A stretch of 64,000 bases of DNA from Virgibacillus phasianinus (GTDB lineage Bacteria > Bacillota > Bacilli > Bacillales > Amphibacillaceae): contig NZ_CP022315.1 in NCBI RefSeq assembly GCF_002216775.1, positions 2,976,001 to 3,040,000 on the forward strand. Direction: 5' to 3'. This document shows positions 20,059 to 28,974 of this stretch, one piece after another. Both the position numbers and the translations under genes were made by a program. The notes under the pieces were generated by a model. The model did not search any database, was not told the origin of the DNA, and worked only from the letters and a program-made list of their open reading frames with translations. Within the stretch, counting starts at the first letter, position 1. Each line of letters opens with the position of its first letter.

Positions 20059-21605
20059 TGGACATTTTTGATAAGATTAACGAACTTTATGATAAAAGAA
20101 GGCAAGTAGAACTTGGTGGCGGAGATGAACGAATCGAGAAACAGCATGTTAAGGGTAAAAATACTGCAAGAGAACGCATTGACTACCTATTGGATGAAGG
20201 AACATTTGTAGAGTTGAACCCTTTTATGGAACACCGTGAAACGGACTTTGGCATGGACACCTCAAATGCAAAAGGCGAGGGAGTCGTTACAGGATATGGA
20301 AAAATAAATGGAAAAGCGGTTTATTTATTTGCTCAGGATTTTACCGTTTATGGTGGGGCACTGGGGGAAATGCATGGCAAAAAGATTGCTGCTGTAATGG
20401 ACTTAGCCGCAAAAAACGGGGTGCCGTTCATCGGATTGAATGATTCTGGTGGTGCCAGAATACAGGAAGGTGTGTCATCATTAGATGGATATGGACAAGT
20501 ATTTTACCGGAACTCTATTTACTCAGGTGTGATTCCACAGATATCCGTCATCCTTGGTCCAAGTGCTGGTGGAGCAGTTTATTCGCCAGCGATTACCGAT
20601 TTTGTCATTATGGTCGAGAAAACATCACAAATGTTTATAACAGGGCCAAAAGTTATTGAAACGGTCACTGGCGAGAAAATAACTGCTGAGGGGTTAGGCG
20701 GTGCTGATGTACATAACTCGAAAAGCGGAAATGCGCATATTAAAGCAAGCAGTGAGGAAGAGGCTCTAGACAGAGTACGTGAATTACTTTATTATTTACC
20801 GGCAAATAATAAAGAAAAACCGGAGATTGACAAGGTCAATGATCTTGATCGTATGTGTCAGGACATTACTGATATTGTTCCATTCGATTCAACCCGGCCA
20901 TACGATGTAAAACGTGTCATCGGGCAAGTCGTTGACCCAAATAGTTTTTTTGAAATTCATAAGGATTTTGCCAAAAATATTGTTGTTGGCTTCGCACGGA
21001 TAAACGGACAGACGGTTGGTCTTGTGTGTAATCAACCCAAATATTTGGCTGGTGGCCTGGACATTGATTCCAGTGATAAAGCAGCCAGGTTTATCCGATT
21101 CTGTGATTCCTTTAATATTCCGTTAGTTACATTTGAAGACGTTACTGGTTTTTTCCCTGGCGTTAAACAGGAACATGGTGGTATTATTCGCCATGGTGCG
21201 AAGATTTTATATGCATATTCTGAAGCAACTGTTCCCAAAATTACAGTAATTACCAGGAAGGCATTCGGAGGCGCTTATGTAGCGTTAAACAGTAAGTCAA
21301 TAGGCGCAGACCTTGTTTACGCCTGGCCGAATGCGGAAATAGCAGTAATGGGTCCGGAAGGTGCTGCCAACATTATTTTCGCTAAAGAAATTGCGGAAAG
21401 CGAAAATCCAGAAGAAACAAGGCAGAACAAAATTGATACTTATCGTGAAAAATTTGCTAACCCATATGTGGCAGCGGGACTCGGTATGATTGATGATGTA
21501 ATTGATCCGCGGGAAACGCGAATTAAATTGATTCAGGCGCTAGACATGCTGCAAAACAAACAAGAAGACCGCCCAGCAAAAAAACACGGAAACATCCCAT
21601 TGTAG
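20058..21605 (+). CDS. yqjD: Acyl-CoA carboxylase carboxyltransferase (propionyl-CoA carboxylase beta, YqjD type)
   Basis: 515-residue biotin-dependent carboxyltransferase with the crotonase-like N and C halves: GALGEMHGKKI and GGARIQEGVSS in the first, FFPGVKQEHGGIIRHGAK and AFGGAYVALNSK in the second. In this operon it most plausibly carboxylates propionyl-CoA to (S)-methylmalonyl-CoA. A decarboxylase beta role cannot be excluded. The biotin carboxylase and biotin carrier subunits are not in this window and must be supplied from elsewhere. Confidence 0.9.
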   Translation: MDIFDKINELYDKRRQVELGGGDERIEKQHVKGKNTARERIDYLLDEGTFVELNPFMEHRETDFGMDTSNAKGEGVVTGYGKINGKAVYLFAQDFTVYGGALGEMHGKKIAAVMDLAAKNGVPFIGLNDSGGARIQEGVSSLDGYGQVFYRNSIYSGVIPQISVILGPSAGGAVYSPAITDFVIMVEKTSQMFITGPKVIETVTGEKITAEGLGGADVHNSKSGNAHIKASSEEEALDRVRELLYYLPANNKEKPEIDKVNDLDRMCQDITDIVPFDSTRPYDVKRVIGQVVDPNSFFEIHKDFAKNIVVGFARINGQTVGLVCNQPKYLAGGLDIDSSDKAARFIRFCDSFNIPLVTFEDVTGFFPGVKQEHGGIIRHGAKILYAYSEATVPKITVITRKAFGGAYVALNSKSIGADLVYAWPNAEIAVMGPEGAANIIFAKEIAESENPEETRQNKIDTYREKFANPYVAAGLGMIDDVIDPRETRIKLIQALDMLQNKQEDRPAKKHGNIPL

Positions 21606-21607
21606 AA

Positions 21608-21760
21608 AGAAAAGCGAAGGCTACTGGTTAGCGGCGTACAAATAGATAGGACTGTGATAGTGCGTCGAACTTTACGCACATTCATCAGGACTACCTATTG
21701 CTAGCCGCTAGGAGCCGCAGCTGGACAAGAAAAGCGAAGGCTACTGGTCAGAAGCGGACG
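21608..21760 (+). repeat. Interspersed repeat, copy C (one full unit plus a second head)
   Basis: The 21-base head at 21608-21628 recurs exactly at 21728-21748, giving a 120-base tandem period. The full unit ends AGCTGGACA at 21719-21727, comparable to the AGCTAGACA end of copy B. Internal TTAGCGGC and GCCGCTA can pair. It fills the gap between yqjD and yqjE. No coding potential seen. Confidence 0.7.
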
Positions 21761-21789
21761 CAGATAATTGAAACAACCAGGAGGTAACT

Positions 21790-22914
21790 ATGATTACTGT
21801 AAATAATGAACGATTAGTTGACGAATTTTTGGAATTAGTACAGATTGATTCCGAAACCAAACATGAAACAGAGATCGCGAAGGTATTAAAGAAAAAATTT
21901 ACCGATCTTGGTTTAGAAGTTATTGAAGATAATAGTCAGGAAGAAACTGGTCATGGTGCAGGTAACTTAATCTGTACGTTAAAAGGTACAAAAGATAACA
22001 TAGAACCTATTTATTTCACGTCACATATGGACACCGTTGTTCCGGGTAATGGAATTAAGCCATCAATAATTGACGGATATATCGTTTCGGATGGTTCAAC
22101 CATCCTTGGTGCAGATGATAAGGCAGGGTTAGCGGCAATATTTGAAATGATCCGGACCTTAAAAGATAATAATGTGGATCATGGGGAAATTCAATTTATC
22201 ATTACTGCTGGAGAGGAATCGGGTTTAGTAGGTGCTAAAGCACTTGATGCATCATTATTGAAAGCAAAATACGGTTATGCTATTGACAGTAATGGTGAGG
22301 TTGGCGATATTATCGTTGCAGCACCTACACAAGCAAAAATTTTCACCGTTATGAAAGGAAAAACCGCACATGCCGGTGTTGCACCTGAACAGGGCGTATC
22401 CGCTATTACGTTGGCAGCAAAGGCGATTTCCAAAATGCCACTTGGAAGAATCGATGATGAAACAACTGCAAATATCGGGCGATTTGAGGGTGGCAAGCAG
22501 ACAAACATCGTATGCGATTACGTGGAAATCCTAGCTGAAGCGCGTTCCCTTGATCCAAAGAAAATGGAAGCACAAGTGGAAAAAATGAAACAGGCGTACG
22601 AATCGACTGCTATCGAGTATGGTGGCACAGCAGAAGTTGATATCCAGATTATGTATCCTGGATTTAGACAAGAAGCCGGTGATCAAGTGGTAGAAGTAGC
22701 CAGAAATGCAGCCAAAGCAATTGGCCGGGAGAGCAAGCTCTTAACAAGTGGTGGCGGCAGTGATGCAAATGTTATCGCCGGCCATGGTGTTCCTACCGTA
22801 AACCTGGCAGTAGGCTATGAAAATATCCATACAACCAATGAACGAATTGCTGTAGAGGATTTGGTTAAAATTACAGAATATATTACCGCAATTGTTCAAG
22901 AAACAGCTAAATAG
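21790..22914 (+). CDS. yqjE: M20 family peptidase (YqjE, tripeptidase-like)
   Basis: 374-residue zinc aminopeptidase of the PepT/M20 clan. Metal-site motifs are TSHMDTVVPG (His and Asp), GADDKAGLA (bridging Asp) and TAGEESGLVGA (catalytic Glu pair). A dimerisation lid domain lies at about 180-290. Likely cytoplasmic peptide hydrolase with unknown substrate. CAGGAGGTAA precedes ATG 21790. Same order as B. subtilis yqjD-yqjE. Confidence 0.88.
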   Translation: MITVNNERLVDEFLELVQIDSETKHETEIAKVLKKKFTDLGLEVIEDNSQEETGHGAGNLICTLKGTKDNIEPIYFTSHMDTVVPGNGIKPSIIDGYIVSDGSTILGADDKAGLAAIFEMIRTLKDNNVDHGEIQFIITAGEESGLVGAKALDASLLKAKYGYAIDSNGEVGDIIVAAPTQAKIFTVMKGKTAHAGVAPEQGVSAITLAAKAISKMPLGRIDDETTANIGRFEGGKQTNIVCDYVEILAEARSLDPKKMEAQVEKMKQAYESTAIEYGGTAEVDIQIMYPGFRQEAGDQVVEVARNAAKAIGRESKLLTSGGGSDANVIAGHGVPTVNLAVGYENIHTTNERIAVEDLVKITEYITAIVQETAK

Positions 22915-22923
22915 AGGGAAAGA

Positions 22924-22965
22924 AGTGTTCCAAAAGGTGTGACCCTTATTGGAACACTTTTTTTG
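22924..22965 (+). terminator. Terminator after yqjE
   Basis: AGTGTTCCAA pairs with TTGGAACACT, followed by seven T residues. Confidence 0.9.
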
Positions 22966-23020
22966 CATCTATATGATATAATTAGGATAGAAACAAGAGT
23001 TCGTGAAAAGGGTGTTACTG

Positions 23021-24271
23021 ATGTCATCAAAATGGTATCCAAAAAAGGGGCGGGTTATTTTTCATATAGACATGAATTGTTTCTACGCTTCTGTTGAAAT
23101 GGCTTATAACCCGAAATTAAAAGGAAAACCATTAGCGATTGCTGGAAATCCGGAGGAACGAAAAGGAATCATTGTTACCAGCAGTTATGAGGCCCGAGCA
23201 AAAGGTGTAAAAACAACAATGCCTTTATGGGAAGCCAGAAAACTTTGTCCAAATCTTATCGTAATGCGGCCAAACTTTGATCGGTACCGGATGGCTTCTA
23301 AAGAAATGTTTAAAATGTTAGCGGATATTACACCAAGGGTACAGCCTGTATCTATTGACGAAGGATATATGGACATATCTGGTTGTGCAGACCTTGGAAG
23401 CCCGCCTGACATTGCTGAAAACCTTCAACAAAGAATTAAAACCGAACTCGACCTACCTTGCAGTATTGGTATAGCACCGAATAAATTTTTAGCTAAAATG
23501 GCCTCGGATATGAAAAAACCAATGGGAATTACCGTCCTCAGGAAACGGGATTTACCTGAGAAACTATGGCCGCTTCCTGTTGGAGAAATGTACGGAATTG
23601 GTGGAAAAACAGCGGCAAAGTTAAATAGTGTCGCTATTAATACTATTGGTGAACTTGCCACTACAGATGTCTATCAGTTAAAGCAGGTGCTTGGAATAAA
23701 TGGTGAGAGACTAAGAAATCGTGCCAATGGCATTGATACAAGAGCCGTTGATCCTGATGCGGTTCATGAATTTAAAAGTATTGGAAGTTCGCAAACGCTA
23801 CCAAATGACACAACGAGCGAGGCTGAAATTCGTAAATTAATGCATGCGCTTGCGGATAATGTAGAGAGGCGTTTGAAACGGAAAAATGCTGCGGGTCGGG
23901 GTGTACAATTAATGATTCGTTATCACGACTTGAAAACAATCACCCGCAGTAAAAAGCTGAAAATTTACATTGAATCAAAAGAAGATATTCTGCATGTCGC
24001 AAACGACTTATTACAGAAACATTGGAACCTTGAGCCAATTCGGCTGCTGGGCATCACTGTTCAAGATGCTGAGGAAAAGCAGCATATTGCTCATCAATTG
24101 GATTTATTTACGTATGAGAAGGAAGCAGAAAAGGAAAAATTATATTCCGTAATTGACCAATTATCTACAAAATATGGGAAAAATCCTTTTAAAAAGTTAA
24201 ATAAGGAACAGGATAAAAATCAGCCACGGACTAGTTTCCAGAAAGATTTCCTGGATGATTATAAGCGGTAG
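23021..24271 (+). CDS. dinB: DNA polymerase IV (Y family, PolYB/YqjH type)
   Basis: 416-residue translesion polymerase. Palm motifs IDMNCFYASVE and VSIDEGYMDI supply the three carboxylates. IGIAPNKFLAKMASD and GIGGKTAAKL (helix-hairpin-helix) follow. The C-terminal beta-clamp motif region is QLDLF. The longest frame starts at GTG 23003, but ATG 23021 fits AAAAGGGTG and the family N-terminus. A weak LexA-like half site (GTTCG at 22999-23003) is present, but its partner half is poor, so SOS control is doubtful. Confidence 0.93.
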   Translation: MSSKWYPKKGRVIFHIDMNCFYASVEMAYNPKLKGKPLAIAGNPEERKGIIVTSSYEARAKGVKTTMPLWEARKLCPNLIVMRPNFDRYRMASKEMFKMLADITPRVQPVSIDEGYMDISGCADLGSPPDIAENLQQRIKTELDLPCSIGIAPNKFLAKMASDMKKPMGITVLRKRDLPEKLWPLPVGEMYGIGGKTAAKLNSVAINTIGELATTDVYQLKQVLGINGERLRNRANGIDTRAVDPDAVHEFKSIGSSQTLPNDTTSEAEIRKLMHALADNVERRLKRKNAAGRGVQLMIRYHDLKTITRSKKLKIYIESKEDILHVANDLLQKHWNLEPIRLLGITVQDAEEKQHIAHQLDLFTYEKEAEKEKLYSVIDQLSTKYGKNPFKKLNKEQDKNQPRTSFQKDFLDDYKR

Positions 24272-24402
24272 TGAGATAGATGTAGTTGCATATGTCTATT
24301 TATGTTGTCTATGGTTGACTATGAAATTCTGAATATACTATCCGTTTAGCAGGTATGCATTGTGACAGCTAAGTAATTATAAATAAAAAGGAGAGTTGCA
24401 GC

Positions 24403-25176
24403 ATGCATGTATTTGACTTATTTAAACTATCAGGCAAAACAGCAATCGTAACTGGTGGTGCACGAGGATTAGGCGCGCAAATTGCGCTGGGATTCGCTGA
24501 AGCTGGAGCAAATGTAGTAGTTTGCTCGCGTAAACTGGATGCCTGTAAAGAAATGAGCGAAAATCTGAAGGAATTTGGTGTTGATTCATTGGCATTTAGT
24601 TGTGATATAACCAATAAGGAAGACATCCAAAAAGTTGTGGCGGATACAAAGTCACATTTTGGATCAATTGATATATTAGTGAACAACAGTGGGGCAACTT
24701 GGGGTGCGCCAGTTGTTGATATGCCTTATGAAGCCTGGGAGAAGGTGATTAATGTTAATGTAACGGGAACATTCCTGATGAGTCAGGAAGTTGGCAAAGC
24801 TATGATTGAACAAAACCATGGAAAAATCATCAATATATCTTCCGTTGCAGGTTTTGGTGGCACAGATCCAAGGTATATGGATACGATTGGATATAACACA
24901 AGCAAGGGCGCGGTAATGACATTAACAAAGGATCTTGCGGTTAAGTGGGGACAATATAATATTAACGTAAATGCGCTGGCGCCTGGATTCTTTCCAACGA
25001 AAATGTCAAAAGGGTTAATCGGTACCGGGAAAGATAAAATCCTGGAAGGAACACCATTAAACCGTTTGGGTAGCAACACAGATTTAAAGGGTGCAGCATT
25101 GTTCCTTGCATCTAAAGCATCAGACTATGTCAGCGGAGATATTCTTACTGTTGACGGTGGGGCACATGCATTATAG
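24403..25176 (+). CDS. SDR family NAD(P)-dependent oxidoreductase
   Basis: 257-residue short-chain dehydrogenase. Cofactor motif TGGARGLG near residue 17, NNSG at about 92, catalytic Ser-Tyr-Lys from ISSVAG and YNTSK, and a C-terminal LTVDGG typical of FabG/gluconate-dehydrogenase-like enzymes. The substrate is not evident. Its neighbour 330 bases downstream is an acyl-CoA ligase, so a 3-hydroxyacyl or related oxidation role is possible. AAAGGAGAG precedes ATG 24403. Confidence 0.85.
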   Translation: MHVFDLFKLSGKTAIVTGGARGLGAQIALGFAEAGANVVVCSRKLDACKEMSENLKEFGVDSLAFSCDITNKEDIQKVVADTKSHFGSIDILVNNSGATWGAPVVDMPYEAWEKVINVNVTGTFLMSQEVGKAMIEQNHGKIINISSVAGFGGTDPRYMDTIGYNTSKGAVMTLTKDLAVKWGQYNINVNALAPGFFPTKMSKGLIGTGKDKILEGTPLNRLGSNTDLKGAALFLASKASDYVSGDILTVDGGAHAL

Positions 25177-25476
25177 GGTGATAGAAAGAATATGATTTAC
25201 TTAGAAGGGAATTCCAATGAAAGTTAAACCAACAAACAAAGCATTTTACTTTTTAAGAAAAAGGGTCATAGTTAAATCTCCATTCAATATATAACCGATT
25301 CGTTAAATGTGGAAAAGGTGGTAGAAAAAGCAGCAAATCCGGGGAATTTCATGAGGACTTACGAGCAGATATTCTTATTTTTGGAATCTTTATCGGAAGG
25401 AACAGTATGCATGGCAAACTGTTATCCGGTAACAAAAGAGGGAGTGAGGATTTCATCATACTGTAAAAACCATTAA
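25177..25476. other. Intergenic stretch without a recognisable gene
   Basis: 300 bases between the SDR gene and the ligase. One 25-codon ORF (25217-25294) and two overlapping open frames around 25330-25470 are present. None has a recognisable family signature or a good ribosome-binding site. It could be the relic of a gene lost from between its neighbours; nothing more can be supported. Confidence 0.4.
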
Positions 25477-25490
25477 TGTAAGCGCATACA
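25477..25490 (+). promoter_or_regulatory. cre site before the acyl-CoA ligase
   Basis: TGTAAGCGCATACA matches the CcpA operator consensus TGWAARCGYTWNCW at 13 of 14 positions. It lies 20 bases before the start codon and suggests glucose repression. Confidence 0.6.
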
Positions 25491-25509
25491 AAGAAAGGGG
25501 AGGAAATGA

Positions 25510-27108
25510 ATGGAAAAGGTTTGGTTAAAGCACTACCCGATGCATGTGCAGAGGGATTTGGAAATACCGGATGAATCAATTCCAGGTATGTTGAAGAGGA
25601 CGATTGCTAATTATGGGGAAAACAAAGCACTTTATTTTTACGGAAGTGAGACGAGCTATTACGAGCTTGGAAATCAATCGGCAGCTTTTGCCTCATCCCT
25701 TCAGCAAAATGGTTTGAATAAGGGCGATCGTGTTGCTCTTATGCTCCCAAATTGTCCCCAGTTTGTGATTGGTTACTATGGCATTTTACAGGCCGGGGGA
25801 ATTGTTACACAGGTTAATCCAATGCTTGTTGGCAAAGAGCTTGAATACATCTTAAATGATTCTGGAGCGGAAACAATCGTGATCTATGAACCGTTACTTC
25901 CTATCCTGAATGCCATTCTTGATCAGACATCCATTAAACAGGTAATTAAAGTCAATCTGGCTGGACGCGATACAAAAGATGGCATGGCGGTAGGGTTTGG
26001 CGATTTTATCAAACAGGCTAAAAAACCTCCAGAAGAAGTAGTAATAAACCCTGCAGAAGATGTTGCGGTTCTGCAATATACAGGTGGGACTACTGGCAGG
26101 TCAAAGGGAGCTATGCTAACCCATCGAAATGTGCTCGCTAATGTGATGCAGACATACGAGTATTTTAAAGATGAAATTCAACTAGGAAAGGATCGCTATC
26201 TTACGGTAATTCCATTGTTTCACGTGTTTGGGATGACGTCCTGCATGAATCTTTCCATCTATACGGGTTCTATGAGTATTATGCTGCCTAAATTTGATCT
26301 GGAAGAGGTTCTGCAAACAATAAAAGATTTGAAACCTACTTCCTTTCCAGGTGTTCCAACAATGTATGTGGCGCTCACGAATCATCCAAAGGCAGAACAA
26401 TATGGGATTGATAGTATAAGACTTTGCAATAGCGGAAGTGCTCCGATGCCCGGTGAATTGCTTCGTTCGTTTGAAAGAAAAACAGGTGCGATGATTTTAG
26501 AAGGATATGGTCTCTCTGAAAGTTCGCCAGTTACACACTGCAACCCGGTGTTCTCTACCAGAAAACCTGGAAGTATTGGCATTGGGGTCCCGTCAACCGA
26601 TTATAAAATTGTCGATTTAGAGGAAGGGGAAACAGAACTTCCTTTTGGTGAGGTTGGAGAAATTGCTATTAAAGGACCACAAGTAATGAAAGGCTACTGG
26701 AACATGCCAGAAGAAACCGATCACACATTGCGTGATGGGTGGCTTTATACAGGTGACATAGCACATATGGACGAAGATGGTTATGTTTTCATCATTGATC
26801 GCAAGAAAGACTTGATTATCGCAAGTGGGTACAATATCTATCCACGAGACGTGGAAGAGATTATTTATGAACACCCCGCCATTCAGGAAGCCGTGGTTGT
26901 TGGGATTCCTGATGCCTATCGGGGGGAAACCGTAAAGGCTGTAGTTGTTTTAAAGGATAATCAGTACTGTGGTGAAGATGAGTTAATCACTTATTGCCGA
27001 AATAATATGGCCGCATATAAGGTTCCACGGGTAATTGAATTTAGGAAGGAACTTCCAAAAACAAACGTAGGTAAAATTCTGAGGCGCGCTATAAGGGAAG
27101 ATACCTAA
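25510..27108 (+). CDS. Long-chain fatty acid-CoA ligase (AMP-binding family)
   Basis: 532-residue ANL superfamily enzyme that activates a fatty acid to acyl-CoA with ATP. Signature P-loop YTGGTTGRSKGAMLTH, YGLSESSP motif, GDIAHMDEDGY with the ribose-binding Asp, and the C-terminal catalytic lysine in KTNVGKILRR. Chain-length preference cannot be read. Strong AAAGGGGAGG precedes ATG 25510. A cre operator lies immediately upstream, consistent with repression of fatty-acid use by glucose. Resembles FadD/LcfA-like proteins of Bacillus. Confidence 0.87.
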   Translation: MEKVWLKHYPMHVQRDLEIPDESIPGMLKRTIANYGENKALYFYGSETSYYELGNQSAAFASSLQQNGLNKGDRVALMLPNCPQFVIGYYGILQAGGIVTQVNPMLVGKELEYILNDSGAETIVIYEPLLPILNAILDQTSIKQVIKVNLAGRDTKDGMAVGFGDFIKQAKKPPEEVVINPAEDVAVLQYTGGTTGRSKGAMLTHRNVLANVMQTYEYFKDEIQLGKDRYLTVIPLFHVFGMTSCMNLSIYTGSMSIMLPKFDLEEVLQTIKDLKPTSFPGVPTMYVALTNHPKAEQYGIDSIRLCNSGSAPMPGELLRSFERKTGAMILEGYGLSESSPVTHCNPVFSTRKPGSIGIGVPSTDYKIVDLEEGETELPFGEVGEIAIKGPQVMKGYWNMPEETDHTLRDGWLYTGDIAHMDEDGYVFIIDRKKDLIIASGYNIYPRDVEEIIYEHPAIQEAVVVGIPDAYRGETVKAVVVLKDNQYCGEDELITYCRNNMAAYKVPRVIEFRKELPKTNVGKILRRAIREDT

Positions 27109-27203
27109 TAATAGAATGTCGCCAGCCACATATACGAAACAGGTGAAATGGTTGTTAAGAGGACAAAATTGTCCCTTCATCATGAAATGGCAGTTTCTTA
27201 TAC

Positions 27204-27233
27204 TTGTATTCCTCTTTCATTCCCCTATATAAT
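27204..27233 (+). promoter_or_regulatory. Candidate sigma-A promoter of the oligopeptide-binding lipoprotein gene
   Basis: TTGTAT (27204-27209), 18-base spacer, TATAAT (27228-27233), 34 bases ahead of the start codon. Confidence 0.5.
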
Positions 27234-27267
27234 GTAAAACGTTGCATGTGTAAAATAGGAGGGATAC

Positions 27268-28932
27268 ATGTTGAACTACATAAATAAATTTATACCAATT
27301 TTATTAGTCCTTTTACTCATTTTGGCGGCTTGCAGTAGCGGGGATAATGAGCAAAAGAACAATAATGCAGATTCACAAGAGAATAAGAAGGTGGTGAATA
27401 TCAGCGCTCCGGGTGTAATTCCAAGTCTAAGTCCAACGATTGCAGATAATGACTTTAGCTTTACCATTATCAATCAGGTATTTGAGGGGTTATACCGTTT
27501 AAATAAAGAGGGTGAACCAGAATTAGCGTTGGCAGCAGAAGAACCGAAAGTAAGTGAAAACAATAAGGTCTATACATTCAAAATACGTAAAGATGCGAAA
27601 TGGTCTAATGGTACTCCTGTGACAGCCCATGACTTTGAATACGCCTGGAAAAAAGCAGTTAATCCGGAAACAGGTGCCGCGTACGGACCGCAATTTGAGG
27701 AAATTGTTGACAATGCATCAGAAATCCTAAAGGGTAAAAAGCCGGCTGATTCTTTAGGTGTCGAAGCCCTTGATGATCGTACGTTAAAAGTATCGCTGGA
27801 GAATGCTATTCCTTTTTTCAAAGAACTGTTAACAACCGCAATCTTCTTTCCGCAACCACAGGAATTTATTGAGAAACAGGATGGTAAATATGCATCAGAC
27901 AGTAAACATACTTTATTCAATGGACCATTTGTGTTAGCGGATTGGAATGGAACGGATCAATCATGGACGTATAAAAAGAATGAAAAGTACTGGGACAAGG
28001 AAGCTGTTAATGTAGACGAAATACGAGTCAATGTTGTTAAGGATACTGGAACTGCAGTTAGTCTATATGAAGAAGGCAAACTGGATCGGGTTAATCTAAC
28101 GGGTGAGTATGTAGATAAATATAGAAGTAACCAAGATTATCATACATTTTTGACCGGAGCAACTTCTTATATAAAAATGAATCAAGGAAAAGACGGCAAT
28201 AAAACAAATCTGGCAAATCTAAACATCCGTAAGGCCATGAATTTGGCATTAGACAAAGATAAATTGGTCAATTCCATTTTGAACAACGGCTCGGTTGTTG
28301 CTAATGGCAATGTGCCAAAAGGATTAGCAGAAAACCCAAAAACAGGTGAAGATTTTCGAGCTGAAAACGGTGATTTAACTCATTTTGATCCTAGGGAAGC
28401 TAAGAAACACTGGGAAAAGGGGTTAAACGAGCTTGGCAAGGAAAAGCTCGGAATTTCATTGATCAGTTCTGATTCTGGTACATCTAAGCAATTGGCTGAA
28501 AATATTAAATATCAACTGGAAGAAAATCTTCCGGGGTTAACGATTACTATAAGGAATCTGACGCCAAAAGCTAGTATTGCAGCCAATGTTGGACAAAATT
28601 ACGAAATGATTATGACCGGCTGGAATGGCGACTATCATGATCCGCTTACCTACCTGAATCTATTTATTACTGATAGCCCAGGAAATCATACCGGTTATTC
28701 AAATAAAGAATATGACCGCCTTGTATTAGGTGCAAAAGGAAGTATGGCAAACGACGCGTTGAAGCGCTGGAATGCTATGCTGAAAGCTGAAAGAATGTTG
28801 ATTGAGGACAGTGCTGTATTGATCCCACTTTATCAGGACGGGTCAGCATTCCTGCAAAAGAATTACTTGAAAAACTTTGTAACCTATAAGGTTGGCGCGG
28901 ACAACTATAAATGGATTGATATTGAAAAATAA
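27268..28932 (+). CDS. Oligopeptide ABC transporter substrate-binding lipoprotein (OppA type)
   Basis: 554-residue secreted solute-binding protein. Signal peptide with lipobox LILAACSS (Cys21 or 22), so it is anchored to the outer membrane leaflet. SBP family 5 features: GLYRLNKEGEPELALAAEEP, VTAHDFEYAWKKAVNP (the family signature), and a C-terminal peptide-binding lobe. AGGAGGGA precedes ATG 27268. It is an orphan here: no permease or ATPase genes adjoin it, so it probably serves a transporter encoded elsewhere. Confidence 0.9.
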   Translation: MLNYINKFIPILLVLLLILAACSSGDNEQKNNNADSQENKKVVNISAPGVIPSLSPTIADNDFSFTIINQVFEGLYRLNKEGEPELALAAEEPKVSENNKVYTFKIRKDAKWSNGTPVTAHDFEYAWKKAVNPETGAAYGPQFEEIVDNASEILKGKKPADSLGVEALDDRTLKVSLENAIPFFKELLTTAIFFPQPQEFIEKQDGKYASDSKHTLFNGPFVLADWNGTDQSWTYKKNEKYWDKEAVNVDEIRVNVVKDTGTAVSLYEEGKLDRVNLTGEYVDKYRSNQDYHTFLTGATSYIKMNQGKDGNKTNLANLNIRKAMNLALDKDKLVNSILNNGSVVANGNVPKGLAENPKTGEDFRAENGDLTHFDPREAKKHWEKGLNELGKEKLGISLISSDSGTSKQLAENIKYQLEENLPGLTITIRNLTPKASIAANVGQNYEMIMTGWNGDYHDPLTYLNLFITDSPGNHTGYSNKEYDRLVLGAKGSMANDALKRWNAMLKAERMLIEDSAVLIPLYQDGSAFLQKNYLKNFVTYKVGADNYKWIDIEK

Positions 28933-28935
28933 GTA

Positions 28936-28972
28936 TAAAAGGAGCTCACATTCTATGTGGGCTCCTTTTAAA
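28936..28972. terminator. Bidirectional terminator between oppA-like gene and ALDH
   Basis: AAAAGGAGCTCACAT pairs with ATGTGGGCTCCTTTT around a three-base loop. It lies between converging genes and is T-flanked on both strands. Confidence 0.88.
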
Positions 28973-28974
28973 AA

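Noticed and set aside
22990-23003. LexA box before dinB
   Set aside because: Only one half (GTTCG) is perfect; the other half has two mismatches of five, too weak to call.
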